Notes: generated by a model from the letters alone, not told the origin. 24,500 nt of DNA from Chrysomallon squamiferum (GCA_012295275.1 CM022669.1:13338172-13362671); one strand, 5' to 3'. Numbered from the stretch's first letter, positions 11,041 through 20,586 are shown. Numbers and translations are program-made.

Positions 11041-11060
11041 AAAAAAAAAAAAAAAAAAAA
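11041..11060. repeat. Poly(A) homopolymer, 20 bases
   Basis: Uninterrupted A run. Sequence just downstream (11101-11130) has a loose B-box resemblance on the minus strand, so a decayed tRNA-derived SINE is conceivable but not supported. Confidence 0.8.
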
Positions 11061-12063
11061 GTATTTAAAATGCATCACTTCTTCCATACGAGATACATGA
11101 TCTCAGGGGTGCAGCTTCAAACCCCACCCTAAATTATCATTCATCTAGTTTCAGTATCATTATTAGCACCTAGAACTAATGAAGTTGTATAAAAAGGAAA
11201 TACTATGATAATTTATATTAAGACAGGTGTAGTTGAATCAGAATGTCACTTCTGATTAGTTTCTAAAGCTTTAAATGTTTGTTAAAAATAAAAAAAAAAT
11301 AAAGTAAACAATCATGATCTCATTGATATATGTATATGAAAAGAGATGTAACATTGTGTTGCATTTTTGAACCACTGACATGGTGAATTTATATATTTTT
11401 AAATTATATATAAAAAATTATAACTGATGAATTTCTGTAATATTTATTATAAATACAAAGACCAACATGTGTTGTGAAATGATACAAAAGAAAATTCTGC
11501 AAGGTGTCAGATACACTGAATATATATATCCATCAAATTAAACAGTAAAATGTCAGTGTATTTTTATGTTAGTTACAACTGTAGAAATTTAATGCTAGTC
11601 CTTAAAAATGCTGTTTAAAATAGTTATAATCTTTTTTTATTATTATTAAAAAGATATGAATTATTAAAATAGCACAGGAAATATGTTTTCTAAGATAAAT
11701 GTGTTTCTGAAAGTGAGACTACAATGTTTGTTTTAATGTTGGTATTGCATGTAAATGGGAAAAAAAAAAAATCACTTTTCTTTCTTTTTCTTTTTCCAAA
11801 TTTTCTGGTAACTAGTGAAAATCATAATTTATGCAAAAAAAAAAATGCTGTATAATCCAGACTATATGCGGAATAACCAAAAAAGAATTAATCATTTTAA
11901 TGTATTGTATATGTTTAAAATTATGCAATATGTAACTCGTTTCTTCATTCTGATAACATTTAAATTATATGTTAAAACTCATTTTATTTTCACCCACATT
12001 TTGAACTTACTAACAACAACAACAATAAAATCCATTCACTGTTAAGATTATTATTATTACTCA

Positions 12064-12088
12064 TTTTTTTTTTTTTTTTTTTTTTTTT
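12064..12088. repeat. Poly(T) homopolymer, 25 bases
   Basis: Uninterrupted T run just before the stretch of degenerate duplicated segments. Confidence 0.85.
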
Positions 12089-12332
12089 CATTCTTACATT
12101 TCATCAGTTTGTTTCTGTGATTAATTTTTTTCGTTTGATTAACAAAATATTATCATTGTTTGATCATGTGGAAGATTTTACTAATGTTAACTTTTATATT
12201 GATTTGTATATGGATGGTCTTCCTGTTCTGTATACACGACCAAGCCAAACCAGAAAAACATGGGTTTATCATAAATTAAAAATAAGCTTACTAGCAAGTG
12301 ACGAAATATTTTGTCCATTCAGATTTGACTAA

Positions 12333-12480
12333 GATAGATACGTTATAGCTTTAACAAACAATCGGAAAAGGGTGAGACGACCCAAAATGACTTAGATAGG
12401 TACGTTGTAACTTAAGAAGCAACAAGTACTGAACCCAAACGTGTTGTTACAGGTAAAAACGGGTACGTTTTAACCTTAAA
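12333..12480. repeat. Degenerate ~62-bp tandem repeat, about 3 units
   Basis: TACGTT followed by TAxCTTTAA-like sequence recurs at 12339, 12401 and 12464, a spacing of 62 and 63 bases. The first two copies are preceded by GATAGA/GATAGG. After the first 20 bases or so the units diverge strongly, so this is an old or partial tandem array. Confidence 0.45.
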
Positions 12481-12796
12481 ATCTGGCAAGCAATGAATCA
12501 TTATCTATTGAGTAACAATTATCTAGTGTTAGAGTTAGTTGTGGGTGATTTAATGATTGCAAATATTGGTGCAGTTAATAATGATTTCCATTACGAAATT
12601 AGTGTTGATAATGGTAGACAGTGGCAACAACAAATTTTGGTAATAGGTTTTGTCCAATATTTTGTGGAAGAAACTGATGATTACTATACCATTTTCAGGG
12701 TGTTCTTTGGTATCACCTATCAGTTTAAACATCTTTAAAAAAAATTGCATTGGATGGACAGTAGATGTATCATTTTTGCAAGTTATTCTAGAATTT

Positions 12797-12881
12797 CATT
12801 TTGAATTGGTCAACAGAGGACTGGATAACTAATCTGGATTTTTATTTTGAACAATTGATCAACAAAGGATGGATAACTAAT
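12797..12881. repeat. Degenerate ~47-bp direct duplication
   Basis: ATTTTGAATTGGTCAACAG and the stretch after it to GGATAACTAAT (12798-12833) recur as ATTTTGAACAATTGATCAAC through GGATAACTAAT (about 12844-12881), with small indels. Most aligned positions match. Confidence 0.65.
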
Positions 12882-13283
12882 AACATTAATTTTTGTTACT
12901 AGTTTTAGCTTAGTATTTAATTTTGTAGATTGAGATGTTAACTGGTGACAGTATGAAAATTAGTTTTATCTGTATAACATTCATGTGTGCTGATTCATTA
13001 ACAGTTCCAAGGAGCGGGATATGTTTGTCTGTTAGTCTGTTAGTTGTAATAGTTTATTTTTGTAGAATTAGTCAAATGCTGTCAGTGTTAATTAGGGTGA
13101 ATATTCATAGCTGGTTGTAGACCAAAAAAATTACAAGTACTTGTCACCATTTTTTTTTTTTCATATAAGAAAAAAAAAAAAAAAAAAAAAAGAAGAAAGA
13201 AAGCAAAATATATTGTAACAAAATAGAAATACCATTCCAATCTTTTGCAGTGCTAGACTGTTGTTAGAAAAAAAAAATTATTT

Positions 13284-13536
13284 ATATTTAATCATATAAC
13301 TGATGCCTTATTATAACCCTATCTGTCTATCCTATTTGATAATGGTGCAGTTAATTTCAATTCCATGCTTCTGATGTTAAAGTAAACAATTATTAGAAGA
13401 AGAAAAAAAGATATTTCTTTTTAATATATTTAATCATATAACTGAAGTAGTGACAACAGTTCTTAAAAGATGCCTTACAATAACCATATCAGTCTATCTC
13501 ATTTTATAACAGTGCAGTTAATTTTAATTCCTTCCA
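13284..13536. repeat. Duplicated ~90-bp segment, two direct copies
   Basis: Copy A (about 13284-13371) and copy B (about 13426-13536) share TTTAATCATATAACTGA, then TGCCTTA-AATAACC-TAT, TCTATC and GTGCAGTTAATTT-AATTCC. Copy B carries about 23 extra bases (TAGTGACAACAG...) in the middle, or copy A has lost them. TGGTGCAGTTAAT also occurs at about 12568, hinting at a third, older relative. Confidence 0.7.
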
Positions 13537-14232
13537 CATTTCTCACATAAATATAATATATTTTAAAAATGTTAACATTGCAAAATGATATCAGTAATTA
13601 AATGTGTATGTTATTATTGTATTTGGAAGTAAAGTCAATTTGTTCACTGTTGGCAGGGGTTTTCTTTTGTTCCAATTTTTTTTTTTTCATTTATATATAC
13701 ACATACATATTTTGTTTCTTTCTGTTCTTTTCTTTTGTTATTATTCTGTTCAGTTTCTTTGTTTTAAGCTTCAGATATTTTGTTTTTCTGATCTTTAATT
13801 TTTCATGTATATAATTTGAAGACCTATTTCCTCTTCTCTTTTTCCCCTCTTTTTCTTGAGTTTTGTAAATAAACTTCATCATTGGAAATTAATTATTTTT
13901 TATTCTAATTAACAACATCAGTTAAATCCTAACTCTGTAAATAGTTTTATTTTCTAGAATAAATTATTTTGATCACTCAATCAGTTGTGTATCGTTTTTA
14001 CTGGCTTCGGAGAGCAAAACTTACCATAATAAATGAAATTCACAATTACAGCTTTTTATTTATCAGAAAAGTGTGTTTTGTTTGACTGGAAGTGAGTATT
14101 ATGAGATATTTATTGATAGTGACTTATAAATGAATATTAAAAAACAGCTTAAGCATCAAGAAAAAAAAAAAAAAACTCCAACAACAAAAGAATTTTATTT
14201 CTGTAATATACTGTATTAAAATAATAAGTACA

Positions 14233-14235
<3 letters not shown>

Positions 14236-14265
<30 letters not shown>

Positions 14266-14266
14266 C
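14236..14266. repeat. (ATT)n microsatellite
   Basis: About ten uninterrupted ATT trinucleotides. Confidence 0.9.
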
Positions 14267-14372
14267 TCAAGTCTTGTTTATTTATTTACTCGCCAGTGCA
14301 CATTTCCTTTTTTAAAATATTTCTCACATTTTTCTCTCCTCAAGGAAATTAAAATATTGCAAATAATAACAT

Positions 14373-14480
14373 AAAGGGACATAACTCCAGCCATACAAGA
14401 TTAATGCTAAAAACGGGATGGAACAAAATATTTGAACTATGGCTTAGAAGCAGCATACACCAGAAAATGGTCACAAGATT
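14373..14480. repeat. Decayed dispersed-repeat fragment with AAGGGACATAACTCC motif
   Basis: AAAGGGACATAACTCC at 14373-14388, followed by less AT-rich sequence to about 14480. I recall closely similar AAGGGxxATAACTC strings as frequent in molluscan genomes, within SINE-like and other dispersed repeats. No termini, target-site duplication or ORF can be defined, so the boundaries are approximate. Confidence 0.4.
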
Positions 14481-14849
14481 TTGCTTCGTTTTATACATCT
14501 AAACATAGTTATATTTTCCACGTAATCCAAAAGACTGAATATATGTACATGTTTGAAAAATTTCCAAATCCATAAATTACAGTCGCACCCGGAAGATAAG
14601 GAATAATGTTAACTGTCACAAAATTCTATAGAACAGTTACAGTGATCTTGATATGTTTCTCATTTTCAGTGCGTTTTGTTTATTACATTTTGTTTCTTTT
14701 GGATTAAGGTTATGTATTTTTGTATAGTGTTTTGTGTTCAATATATAATATAGCATTAAAACAATCTTGTTGGGATATGGTCATAATTTGGTTTGTTAAT
14801 AATGTTAGAAATAGTATAGAGAACATTATTGAATTATCATGTCTACTAT

Positions 14850-14877
14850 TATTTATTTATTTATTTATTTATTTATT
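14850..14877. repeat. (TTTA)n microsatellite
   Basis: About seven TTTA tetranucleotides. Confidence 0.85.
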
Positions 14878-15146
14878 ACTACTTAATTTATTTGGCTTAT
14901 CAGAATGAAAAATGAAAGGCCATTTGACTTACTTGTTATTGTGCGTCAACATTAAAATCATTTTCCATTCACTTTGAAATCTGTGAAGTTCACTTCTAAA
15001 AAATGTTTTGTTATTTTTAATTTAATGAGTGTCTGAACGGACAATGTATTAATTTGAATAATAAGTACGTTAACTGGAATGTCTGTTGTTAACTTTGATA
15101 TTCCATGACAGACGCAAAATTAATCATTCTGATTACATCTATATGG

Positions 15147-15245
15147 GTATCGTATGCATGTGTGTACGTATATATGTATGTATGTACTTATATTTGTATG
15201 TATGTTCGTATTTATGTATGCACATACGTATGTTTGTATGTATGA

Positions 15246-15282
<37 letters not shown>

Positions 15283-15407
15283 TTATATTGATACTGATCT
15301 TTTCTTTCATTATAATTTTCTTGTAGCATGATATTTCTGAGGTAAATAAAGATAATAAAACTTGTAAGCGTTTTCAATCTCTTTCTCTCTATCTCTCTCT
15401 CTCTCTC

Positions 15408-15441
<34 letters not shown>

Positions 15442-15512
15442 TCTTTGTGTCTCTCTCTATCTCTGTCTCTCTCTCTGACACACACACATACACACACACA
15501 CATACACACAAA
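15147..15512. repeat. Compound microsatellite: (GTAT)n, (TA)n, (CT)n, (CA)n
   Basis: Degenerate GTAT/GTAC-type tetranucleotides (15147-15250) run into (TA)n (about 15248-15276). After a unique spacer there is interrupted (CT)n (15378-15476), then (CA)n to 15512. The long open frames on both strands here are translated repeat, not genes. Confidence 0.9.
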
Positions 15513-15699
15513 CACTTCACACTATTTTACAATCTAGAATAAAATGAATCATTATATACTTAACAAAACCAGACAATAGTTAACACATGCAAATCCGGAA
15601 CTCCATTCGTTTTAGCAAACCTATTATTAATTAATTAATTAATTTACTTTAATTGAATATCACTTCTATCTTGTACAATTATGTCCATCGCAGTAATGA

Positions 15700-16272
15700 T
15701 CTCATTTCATAAATTTTGGATTTTCCGCGGTTATTTATTAGAAAGGTGCACTGTACTTCTGGTTTACATAGAAACACTACACCTTTTCGGAAGCGTGACA
15801 TCCGTTGATTCCCACGGTGAATACCAAGATCATTAATAAAAACCACTGCACTCCTTGTGACGCGTCACCCAGTGCATTTGTTTGAATTCACGTCCTCGGA
15901 CCGTTCAAACGGATTAGTTTATCTTTCCGGACGGGAAAGCATATCTATACATAACTTCCTCAGCAAGCTCAAAATAAACTTACTCTCCATTCATAACATC
16001 ACGAAACGAACTCGGTGTATTATGACGTAATAATTCTCATAAGGATCTGTCGCTTCCTCCGCCTCTGCTGATTGGTTGTACGTTGCGTCACGTGTTCCGG
16101 TCGTATGCAAACTAGTTTCCATTTATGGAAGATGAATTACGTTCGGTGTTGGTAATGATAGTAATAAATCAGTACTGTTGTTTTATGAATAACGATTGCG
16201 TAGTCGTCCGATACCACGCAAAGGAAGCCTCCACGAACAGCAGGTATAAAAAGACGAAACGGTGAAACTTTC
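15700..16272 (+). promoter_or_regulatory. GC-richer upstream regulatory region of the vWA-domain gene
   Basis: This stretch is visibly richer in G+C and CpG than the DNA on either side and ends at the TATA box. Recognisable elements: CCGCGG near 15725, the nested palindrome at 15847-15876, TGACGTAA at 16023-16030 (CRE/ATF-like), ATTGG (inverted CCAAT) near 16070 and an E-box CACGTG at 16089-16094. It carries no convincing ORF. Together these suggest a proximal promoter/enhancer; actual factor use is unknown. Confidence 0.55.
15847..15876. promoter_or_regulatory. Nested palindrome centred on GTGACGCGTCAC
   Basis: Perfect 12-base palindrome at 15857-15868, flanked by outer arms TGCACT (15847-15852) and AGTGCA (15871-15876), which are also inverted copies. 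It could be an operator-like site for a dimeric factor or form a small hairpin. Confidence 0.45.
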
Positions 16273-16278
16273 AATCAA
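16245..16278 (+). promoter_or_regulatory. TATA box and initiator of the vWA-domain gene
   Basis: TATAAAAA at 16245-16252. A TTTCAATCA initiator-like sequence puts the likely +1 at A16273, 28 bases after the first T of the TATA box, the normal metazoan spacing. The predicted 5' UTR is 66 bases and leads to ACC-ATG-A, a good Kozak context. A focused TATA promoter suits a strongly expressed, tissue-specific secreted protein. Confidence 0.75.
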
Positions 16279-16338
16279 ACAGTTTCTGAAGCTGATCACC
16301 AGTAGAAACAACAATCATAATAACAAAAAAAGGGAACC

Positions 16339-16396
16339 ATGAAGATTGTTTGGATTATCAGTGTTGCACTTGTAAGTAGTTTGACGTAACATTTAA

Positions 16397-16431
<35 letters not shown>

Positions 16432-16505
16432 GTTAATAGTACACTATAGGTATAATAGTAATAGATAAGTATGATTCAAATCATCGTCATTATTATTATT
16501 ATTAT

Positions 16506-16537
<32 letters not shown>

Positions 16538-17745
16538 TTATTATGTTAATAGTACAATAGGTATAATATATCTCAATAAAATGTATTTTAAAATGCAATC
16601 TCTATGATTTTCACATTCAGGTCTTTCTGACGCAAACCTCGCTCTCTCGCCCGCCGTCCCTCTGTACGAAGCCTGCTGACATCGTGTTTGTCCTCGACAC
16701 GTCCACCAGCATCTGGACCGAAGACTTCACTCAGATGATGACCTTCGTACGCGACGTCGTCGACATGTTCGACGTCGGCCTTGCTCCGTCTCAGACCCGA
16801 ATCGGCATCGTGAAGTTCAGCACCAGCTACCACCTCGAGTTCCGTCTCAACACCTACTCCACCAAGGACGAAGTTCTGAGCGCTATACTGAACACGAAGC
16901 AGATTCAGGGCAACACGAACACGTCCGTCGCACTTGATTTCACCGCACACGAAATGTTCACCAGCAGTGGCGGAAGCAGGCACGACGTTGCTCACATCGC
17001 CATCGTCGTTACCGACGGCCAGTCTCAGGACGGCAGAGCGACGAAGCGCGCTGCAAAGAACGCCAGAGATGCCGGTGTTCAGATCTTCGCCGTTGGAGTG
17101 GGCAAAAACGTCGTCACTGAGGAACTCAACAACATCGCCAGCGACCCCGACGAAAATTTCGTCTTCAACGTGTCCGACTTCGGCGCTCTTAATTCCATCA
17201 AGAGAGAGCTAGCAGACAGAACCTGTGAAGGTAGGTGTGAAAGTTGCCTGATTCAAAAAAAAAATCTTGAAGTATATTCTGTAATTAACTTCAGTTTAGA
17301 TCACTCGTCTGATAATGTAATATATATTTTAGATATTTTTGTATTGTTTAACATGCAGAATGAAATCTGTACTAATTCCTATATTTCACTTTGAAAGTTA
17401 CATGCATATACATTATTTCTAATTTAATTTCACTCATCGATTTCAAACTGTCTCGTTAATCTTGCTTTATAAAAAATGAACATTCTGTAAAGATATATAT
17501 ATTATTTTTATTTTTTAGCCTAGTTTGCGTCAATTTTCTTTCGAATGCTATAAATATAAATGAGTACTTACGGTATTAATTCATTTTATACTCACATACC
17601 CACAGCCTTATGTACATATATTATTGTTTCATATTACAGTGTCAACTGCGTTACCACTATCATCTTCAACCACGACCATGACACCTACAACGATATCAAC
17701 AACAGGTAAGTTCGAATTTGAAATAGATATATATATGTGTGTGTG

Positions 17746-17786
<41 letters not shown>

Positions 17787-19595
17787 TGTTTGTGTTTGTG
17801 TATTAATATCTGTACTGCTTGAACTTATAAGCAGTATTCATTTAATTATTATAACTTGTTAGTGTGCTGTTATACAATATTCATATCATTATCCTAGCAT
17901 TTAAGTAAACTGTATGTTATAAAATGTTCCAAGCAAAATATAATAAAATTAGAAATAAGTACCGACAACGACGACGACAAAATGTGGATGATAATTACGA
18001 TGATGATGATGATACTTGTCTATTTAAATTATAATTTACAATTAACAGCTGAAGTTTTTTCTTTTCGACAGCATGCGGAGGAAAACCAGCAGACGTGTAT
18101 TTTCTCCTCGACTCATCAGCTAGCATCAACATCAGCGACTTCAACCACGAAGTGCTTGGCTTTGTCAGAAACATCAGCAGAATCTTTGACATCGGTGTCA
18201 ACAAGACGAGGATTGGGGTTTTGACTTTCAGCGACTCACCGAAAACAGTCATAGGCCTAAACGACTACACCAGTCTAGCTCAGCTCCAGGCGGCCATCAA
18301 TCCGCAGAAGATTCCTTTCATCGCCGGAGGTACCAACACGGCGGCCGCCATTAGTCACGTGAGAAACTATGGATTTGCAGCGGAAGTTGCCCGACCGGAA
18401 GTCGCACACGTCATGATCATCATAACTGACGGTCGGAGCCGAAACCGCACGAAGACCGTAGCTGAAGCGGAAGCAGCAAAGAAGTCTGGGATATACGTGT
18501 TTGCAGTGGGAGTGGGATCGGCTGTGGACAAAAAGGAGATAATGGCGGTCGCGAGTGAACCTCACGAAGACTTTGTTTTCAGTGTCACTGATTTCCAAGC
18601 GCTGGCGAGTATAAAGAACCTCCTTGCGATTAGAACCTGTAAACTGCTCCCACGGGATGACCCAGGCACTTCGCAAAATTCTGGTATGTAAAGATGTCCG
18701 TCTACCTTCTGTTGTTCTGTCTCCCTAGTTGAATATATAACTATGTCTAAATCTTTCTTTTATGTCTGTACCTTGTCATTTGTTTGGTAGGCAGAATATG
18801 TAGTTTATTAGTAATAAATTCAATCCTTTTGAAAAACAGATATTTTATTAACTTGTAAATGACGATTAAAAATGATTATAATTAATAACGAAATATCCAC
18901 ACGAAAAAAATCTTTTGCATCTGCTTCTTTATGTTACAGAATGCAAACTGACAAACAGCAAAGTTATGTTCGTGTTCGATTCTTTCGCAATGGGCCTACC
19001 GGCTACGCGACCTGTTACATCCAGCTTGGTCAACGTAATGACGTCACTAACTAAACGAACCAATGACGTGTTCGTTGGAATGAAGATTCAGTCCTGCTGG
19101 TCATACGACATTCCTCTCGACGAAGGCGCTTCACTTCTCAAAGCAATGGAGGAACAGAAAAAGATGCTGCACCCAAAATTGGATAATTTGATGCAAGATG
19201 TTCGGAGAAAGAGTTTGGTGAAGAGAGGAGATCTGAACAATGGACGCCGCGTTATGGTTGTGCTGCTGGACAAAGAGAACATAGGGTCGAGACTTTCTGA
19301 TATTAGAAAGGAAGCACAGAGAGCGAAATTTATTGGTGTTGAAGTGTTCGTCGTCATCACTGATTTCATGGACAGCAACGTCGCGTATGGTATTGCATCA
19401 AATCCCGTGAAAGACCACACCATAGTCGTGCCGGATTTCTACCATCTGGGAAAAATCACTAGTCGTTTGTGCGGAGGTAAGTCTGTTTGTTGAATATTCT
19501 TCGGAAAATAATGTGTTACATTTTTATTTAGCATTGTTATTAAAGTATAAAATGGGATTAAAAATTGTAATTAAATTATAATTAAAAATTGAAAT

Positions 19596-19639
<44 letters not shown>

Positions 19640-19813
19640 AAACAAAACAAAACACACACACACAAAAATAATTTCTCCGTTACTACTACCAACAGCAGCG
19701 ACAACAACAATAACTAAACAACAGTAATAATAGACAAAATAAATAATTTCTCGATATTTTTCCTTTTTTCAGACGAGCACGAAATTTACCTTCCACCAGT
19801 CATTCCACAGTGA
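16339..19813 (+). CDS. Secreted matrix-type protein with three von Willebrand factor A domains (6 exons)
   Basis: Exons 16339-16371, 16621-17230, 17640-17705, 18072-18683, 18940-19476 and 19773-19813, all bounded by GT/AG and frame-consistent, giving 632 residues. Residues 1 to about 20 (MKIVWIISVALVFLTQTSLS) form a signal peptide split by intron 1. Then come vWA1 (about 26-213), a Thr/Ser-rich linker (215-236), vWA2 (238-426), vWA3 (442-618) and a short tail ending PPVIPQ. Each vWA domain is bracketed by a cysteine pair, as in matrilins. No transmembrane segment, collagen repeat or EGF module is present. The likely role is extracellular adhesion or matrix assembly; matrilin-like, collagen VI-like and molluscan shell-matrix vWA proteins are the closest concepts, but I cannot name an orthologue. 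Introns 2-5 are all phase 1. The coding exons are much more GC-rich than their introns. Confidence 0.93.
16372..16620. repeat. Intron 1 of the vWA gene with duplicated (ATT)n segment
   Basis: Phase-0 intron (GTAAGT...CACATTCAG). It contains (TTA)n plus TGTTAATAGTACACTATAGG at about 16396-16460, and again (ATT)n(AGT)n plus TGTTAATAGTACAATAGG at about 16488-16571. The microsatellite and its unique flank were duplicated together, after which the second copy gained an AGT block. Confidence 0.75.
16621..17230 (+). other. Exon 2: vWA domain 1 with intact MIDAS
   Basis: Encodes residues 12-214. Strand 1 reads DIVFVLDTSTSIW, so the metal-ion-dependent adhesion site DxSxS is intact (Asp37, Ser39, Ser41). 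The second and third MIDAS elements are present as GNTNTSVAL and VVTDGQ. Cys26 and Cys213 flank the domain and can pair. Metal binding and ligand contact are therefore expected, by family knowledge. Codon third positions favour C. Confidence 0.93.
17640..17705 (+). other. Exon 3: Thr/Ser-rich linker
   Basis: A 66-base phase 1-1 exon encoding about 22 residues, nearly all Thr, Ser, Pro and small hydrophobics (SSSTTTMTPTTISTT). This is a typical O-glycosylated spacer between vWA1 and vWA2. Being symmetric, it can be skipped without a frameshift. Flanks are ATATTACAG and GTAAGT. Confidence 0.82.
17735..17801. repeat. (GT)n microsatellite in intron 3
   Basis: GT dinucleotides with a few TTT-G interruptions, starting about 30 bases after the exon 3 donor. 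Long GT tracts near a donor can affect splicing, which might bear on skipping of the linker exon. Confidence 0.9.
18072..18683 (+). other. Exon 4: vWA domain 2 with intact MIDAS
   Basis: Encodes residues 237-440. ADVYFLLDSSASIN gives DxSxS at Asp250, Ser252 and Ser254; GGTNTAAAI and IITDGRS supply the other MIDAS residues. Cys238 and Cys426 bracket the domain. Clearly related to vWA1 along its length (FVRN-RIFDIG, TRIGVLTFS, DFxFxVxDFxAL-SIK), so the two probably arose by exon duplication. A short hydrophilic stretch rich in Pro, Asp and Ser leads to vWA3. Confidence 0.93.
18940..19476 (+). other. Exon 5: vWA domain 3 with degenerate MIDAS and an RGD
   Basis: Encodes residues 441-619. The vWA pattern is recognisable from KVMFVFDSFAMG, RRVMVVLLDKEN, GVEVFVVIT and HTIVVPDFYHL, between Cys442 and Cys618. 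The MIDAS is lost: DxSxS has become DSFAM (454-458), and the Asp of the TDG motif is followed by Lys (LLDKEN). An RGD tripeptide (536-538, in VKRGDLNNG) falls in the loop before the strand RRVMVVLL, where vWA1 has SSGGSR. An extra unpaired Cys493 is present. The domain is probably structural or an integrin ligand rather than a metal-dependent binder. Confidence 0.85.
19600..19638. repeat. Poly(A) homopolymer in intron 5
   Basis: About 39 A residues followed by AC/AAC-rich low-complexity sequence, between exons 5 and 6. Confidence 0.9.
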
Positions 19814-20225
19814 GATTTGAAAACGGAATGAAAACTGAAGATGACATATAATTTTATATTTAATTTACATAAACGTACAAAAGTCTGATTTGAAAAACGT
19901 GTTGTGCTAATGATAATGTAAATCATTTCCGTCTAACAGCTAATTATTTCGTGTTAACATTATACCACAGAACTCTGAACAAAATAATTATCGATTTATA
20001 TTTTAATATTCTTGAGTGAAATTTTATATTGATAACCTCTGGAAGCAGAAAATGGATTTTTCATATATATATATGAATGTATTGTATAGCCCTTTGCAGG
20101 ATAATACTGATATCATAGGACAATGTGCAATGAATGTGTGCAATTATGTTATTTTAAATGTATTGTACCGTGACAAGATATAAAAACTGTGATATATGTT
20201 GTTTGATTATACAATATTTTGATCA

Positions 20226-20231
20226 AATAAA
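20226..20231 (+). terminator. Poly(A) signal of the vWA-domain gene
   Basis: AATAAA about 415 bases after the TGA stop (19811-19813), followed at 20240-20266 by TTTTATTACTCGTTTTTG-type T/GT-rich sequence, the normal downstream element. Cleavage is expected near 20245-20252. This closes a transcript running from about 16273. Confidence 0.75.
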
Positions 20232-20547
20232 AATTTTGAATTTTATTACTCGTTTTTGTTTTATTAATCTCATAAAATGATGAGTTTTATGTCTGATATT
20301 TATAAAACAAATTTCATACTTACACTTAAAGTGGTTTAAATAAAACGATTTATTAAGTTAATCGCGAAAGTTAATTTCAGTAAAGAGGAGATGACAGAAA
20401 ACAAAACTATAATTTTTGTGCCAAAGGAACTTCACGAGTAGCAGAGTTTAAATTTCTATTCAGACTGAGTCGATGCAAACACTCACATTTATTCTCGTTT
20501 TAAAGCCTAACACCATCTCTTATAACAATTTATACAGTATCTCTTTT

Positions 20548-20586
20548 ATTAATTTAATTTAATTTAATTCGATTTAATTTAATTTA
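20548..20586. repeat. (AATTT)n pentanucleotide repeat
   Basis: About seven AATTT units with one substitution (TTCGA). Confidence 0.8.

Larger units (their letters stand above)
9951..15700. other. Intergenic region without recognisable genes
   Basis: AT-rich DNA with many homopolymers and microsatellites. Visible content: (TTTC)n near 10.53-10.57 kb, poly(A) at 10615-10637 and 11041-11060, poly(T) at 12064-12088, degenerate duplicated segments at 12.33-13.54 kb, a T12/A21 inverted pair at 13150-13191, (ATT)n near 14.24 kb, a repeat-like segment near 14.37 kb, (TTTA)n near 14.85 kb and a compound microsatellite at 15.15-15.51 kb. Open frames of 60-80 codons here have the Phe/Ile/Leu/Lys/Tyr bias of random AT-rich translation and were not accepted. 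Confidence 0.6.

Noticed and set aside
11095-11130. Possible tRNA-derived SINE: B-box-like GGTTTGAAGC on the minus strand near a poly(A) run
   Set aside because: No A box at the right distance, the T-arm does not fold with a 7-base loop, and there is no target-site duplication.
12117-12738. Plus-strand open frames in the duplicated region
   Set aside because: Short, unlike any family I know, codon use matches background, and they lie among degenerate repeats.
15086-15515. Open frames over the compound microsatellite, including Arg/Glu-rich and Tyr/Val-rich ones
   Set aside because: Low-complexity translation of (CT)n, (CA)n and (GTAT)n.
16588-16995. Minus-strand open frame opposite vWA domain 1
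   Set aside because: Antisense shadow of a GC-rich coding exon; the plus strand has the recognisable domain and splice sites.
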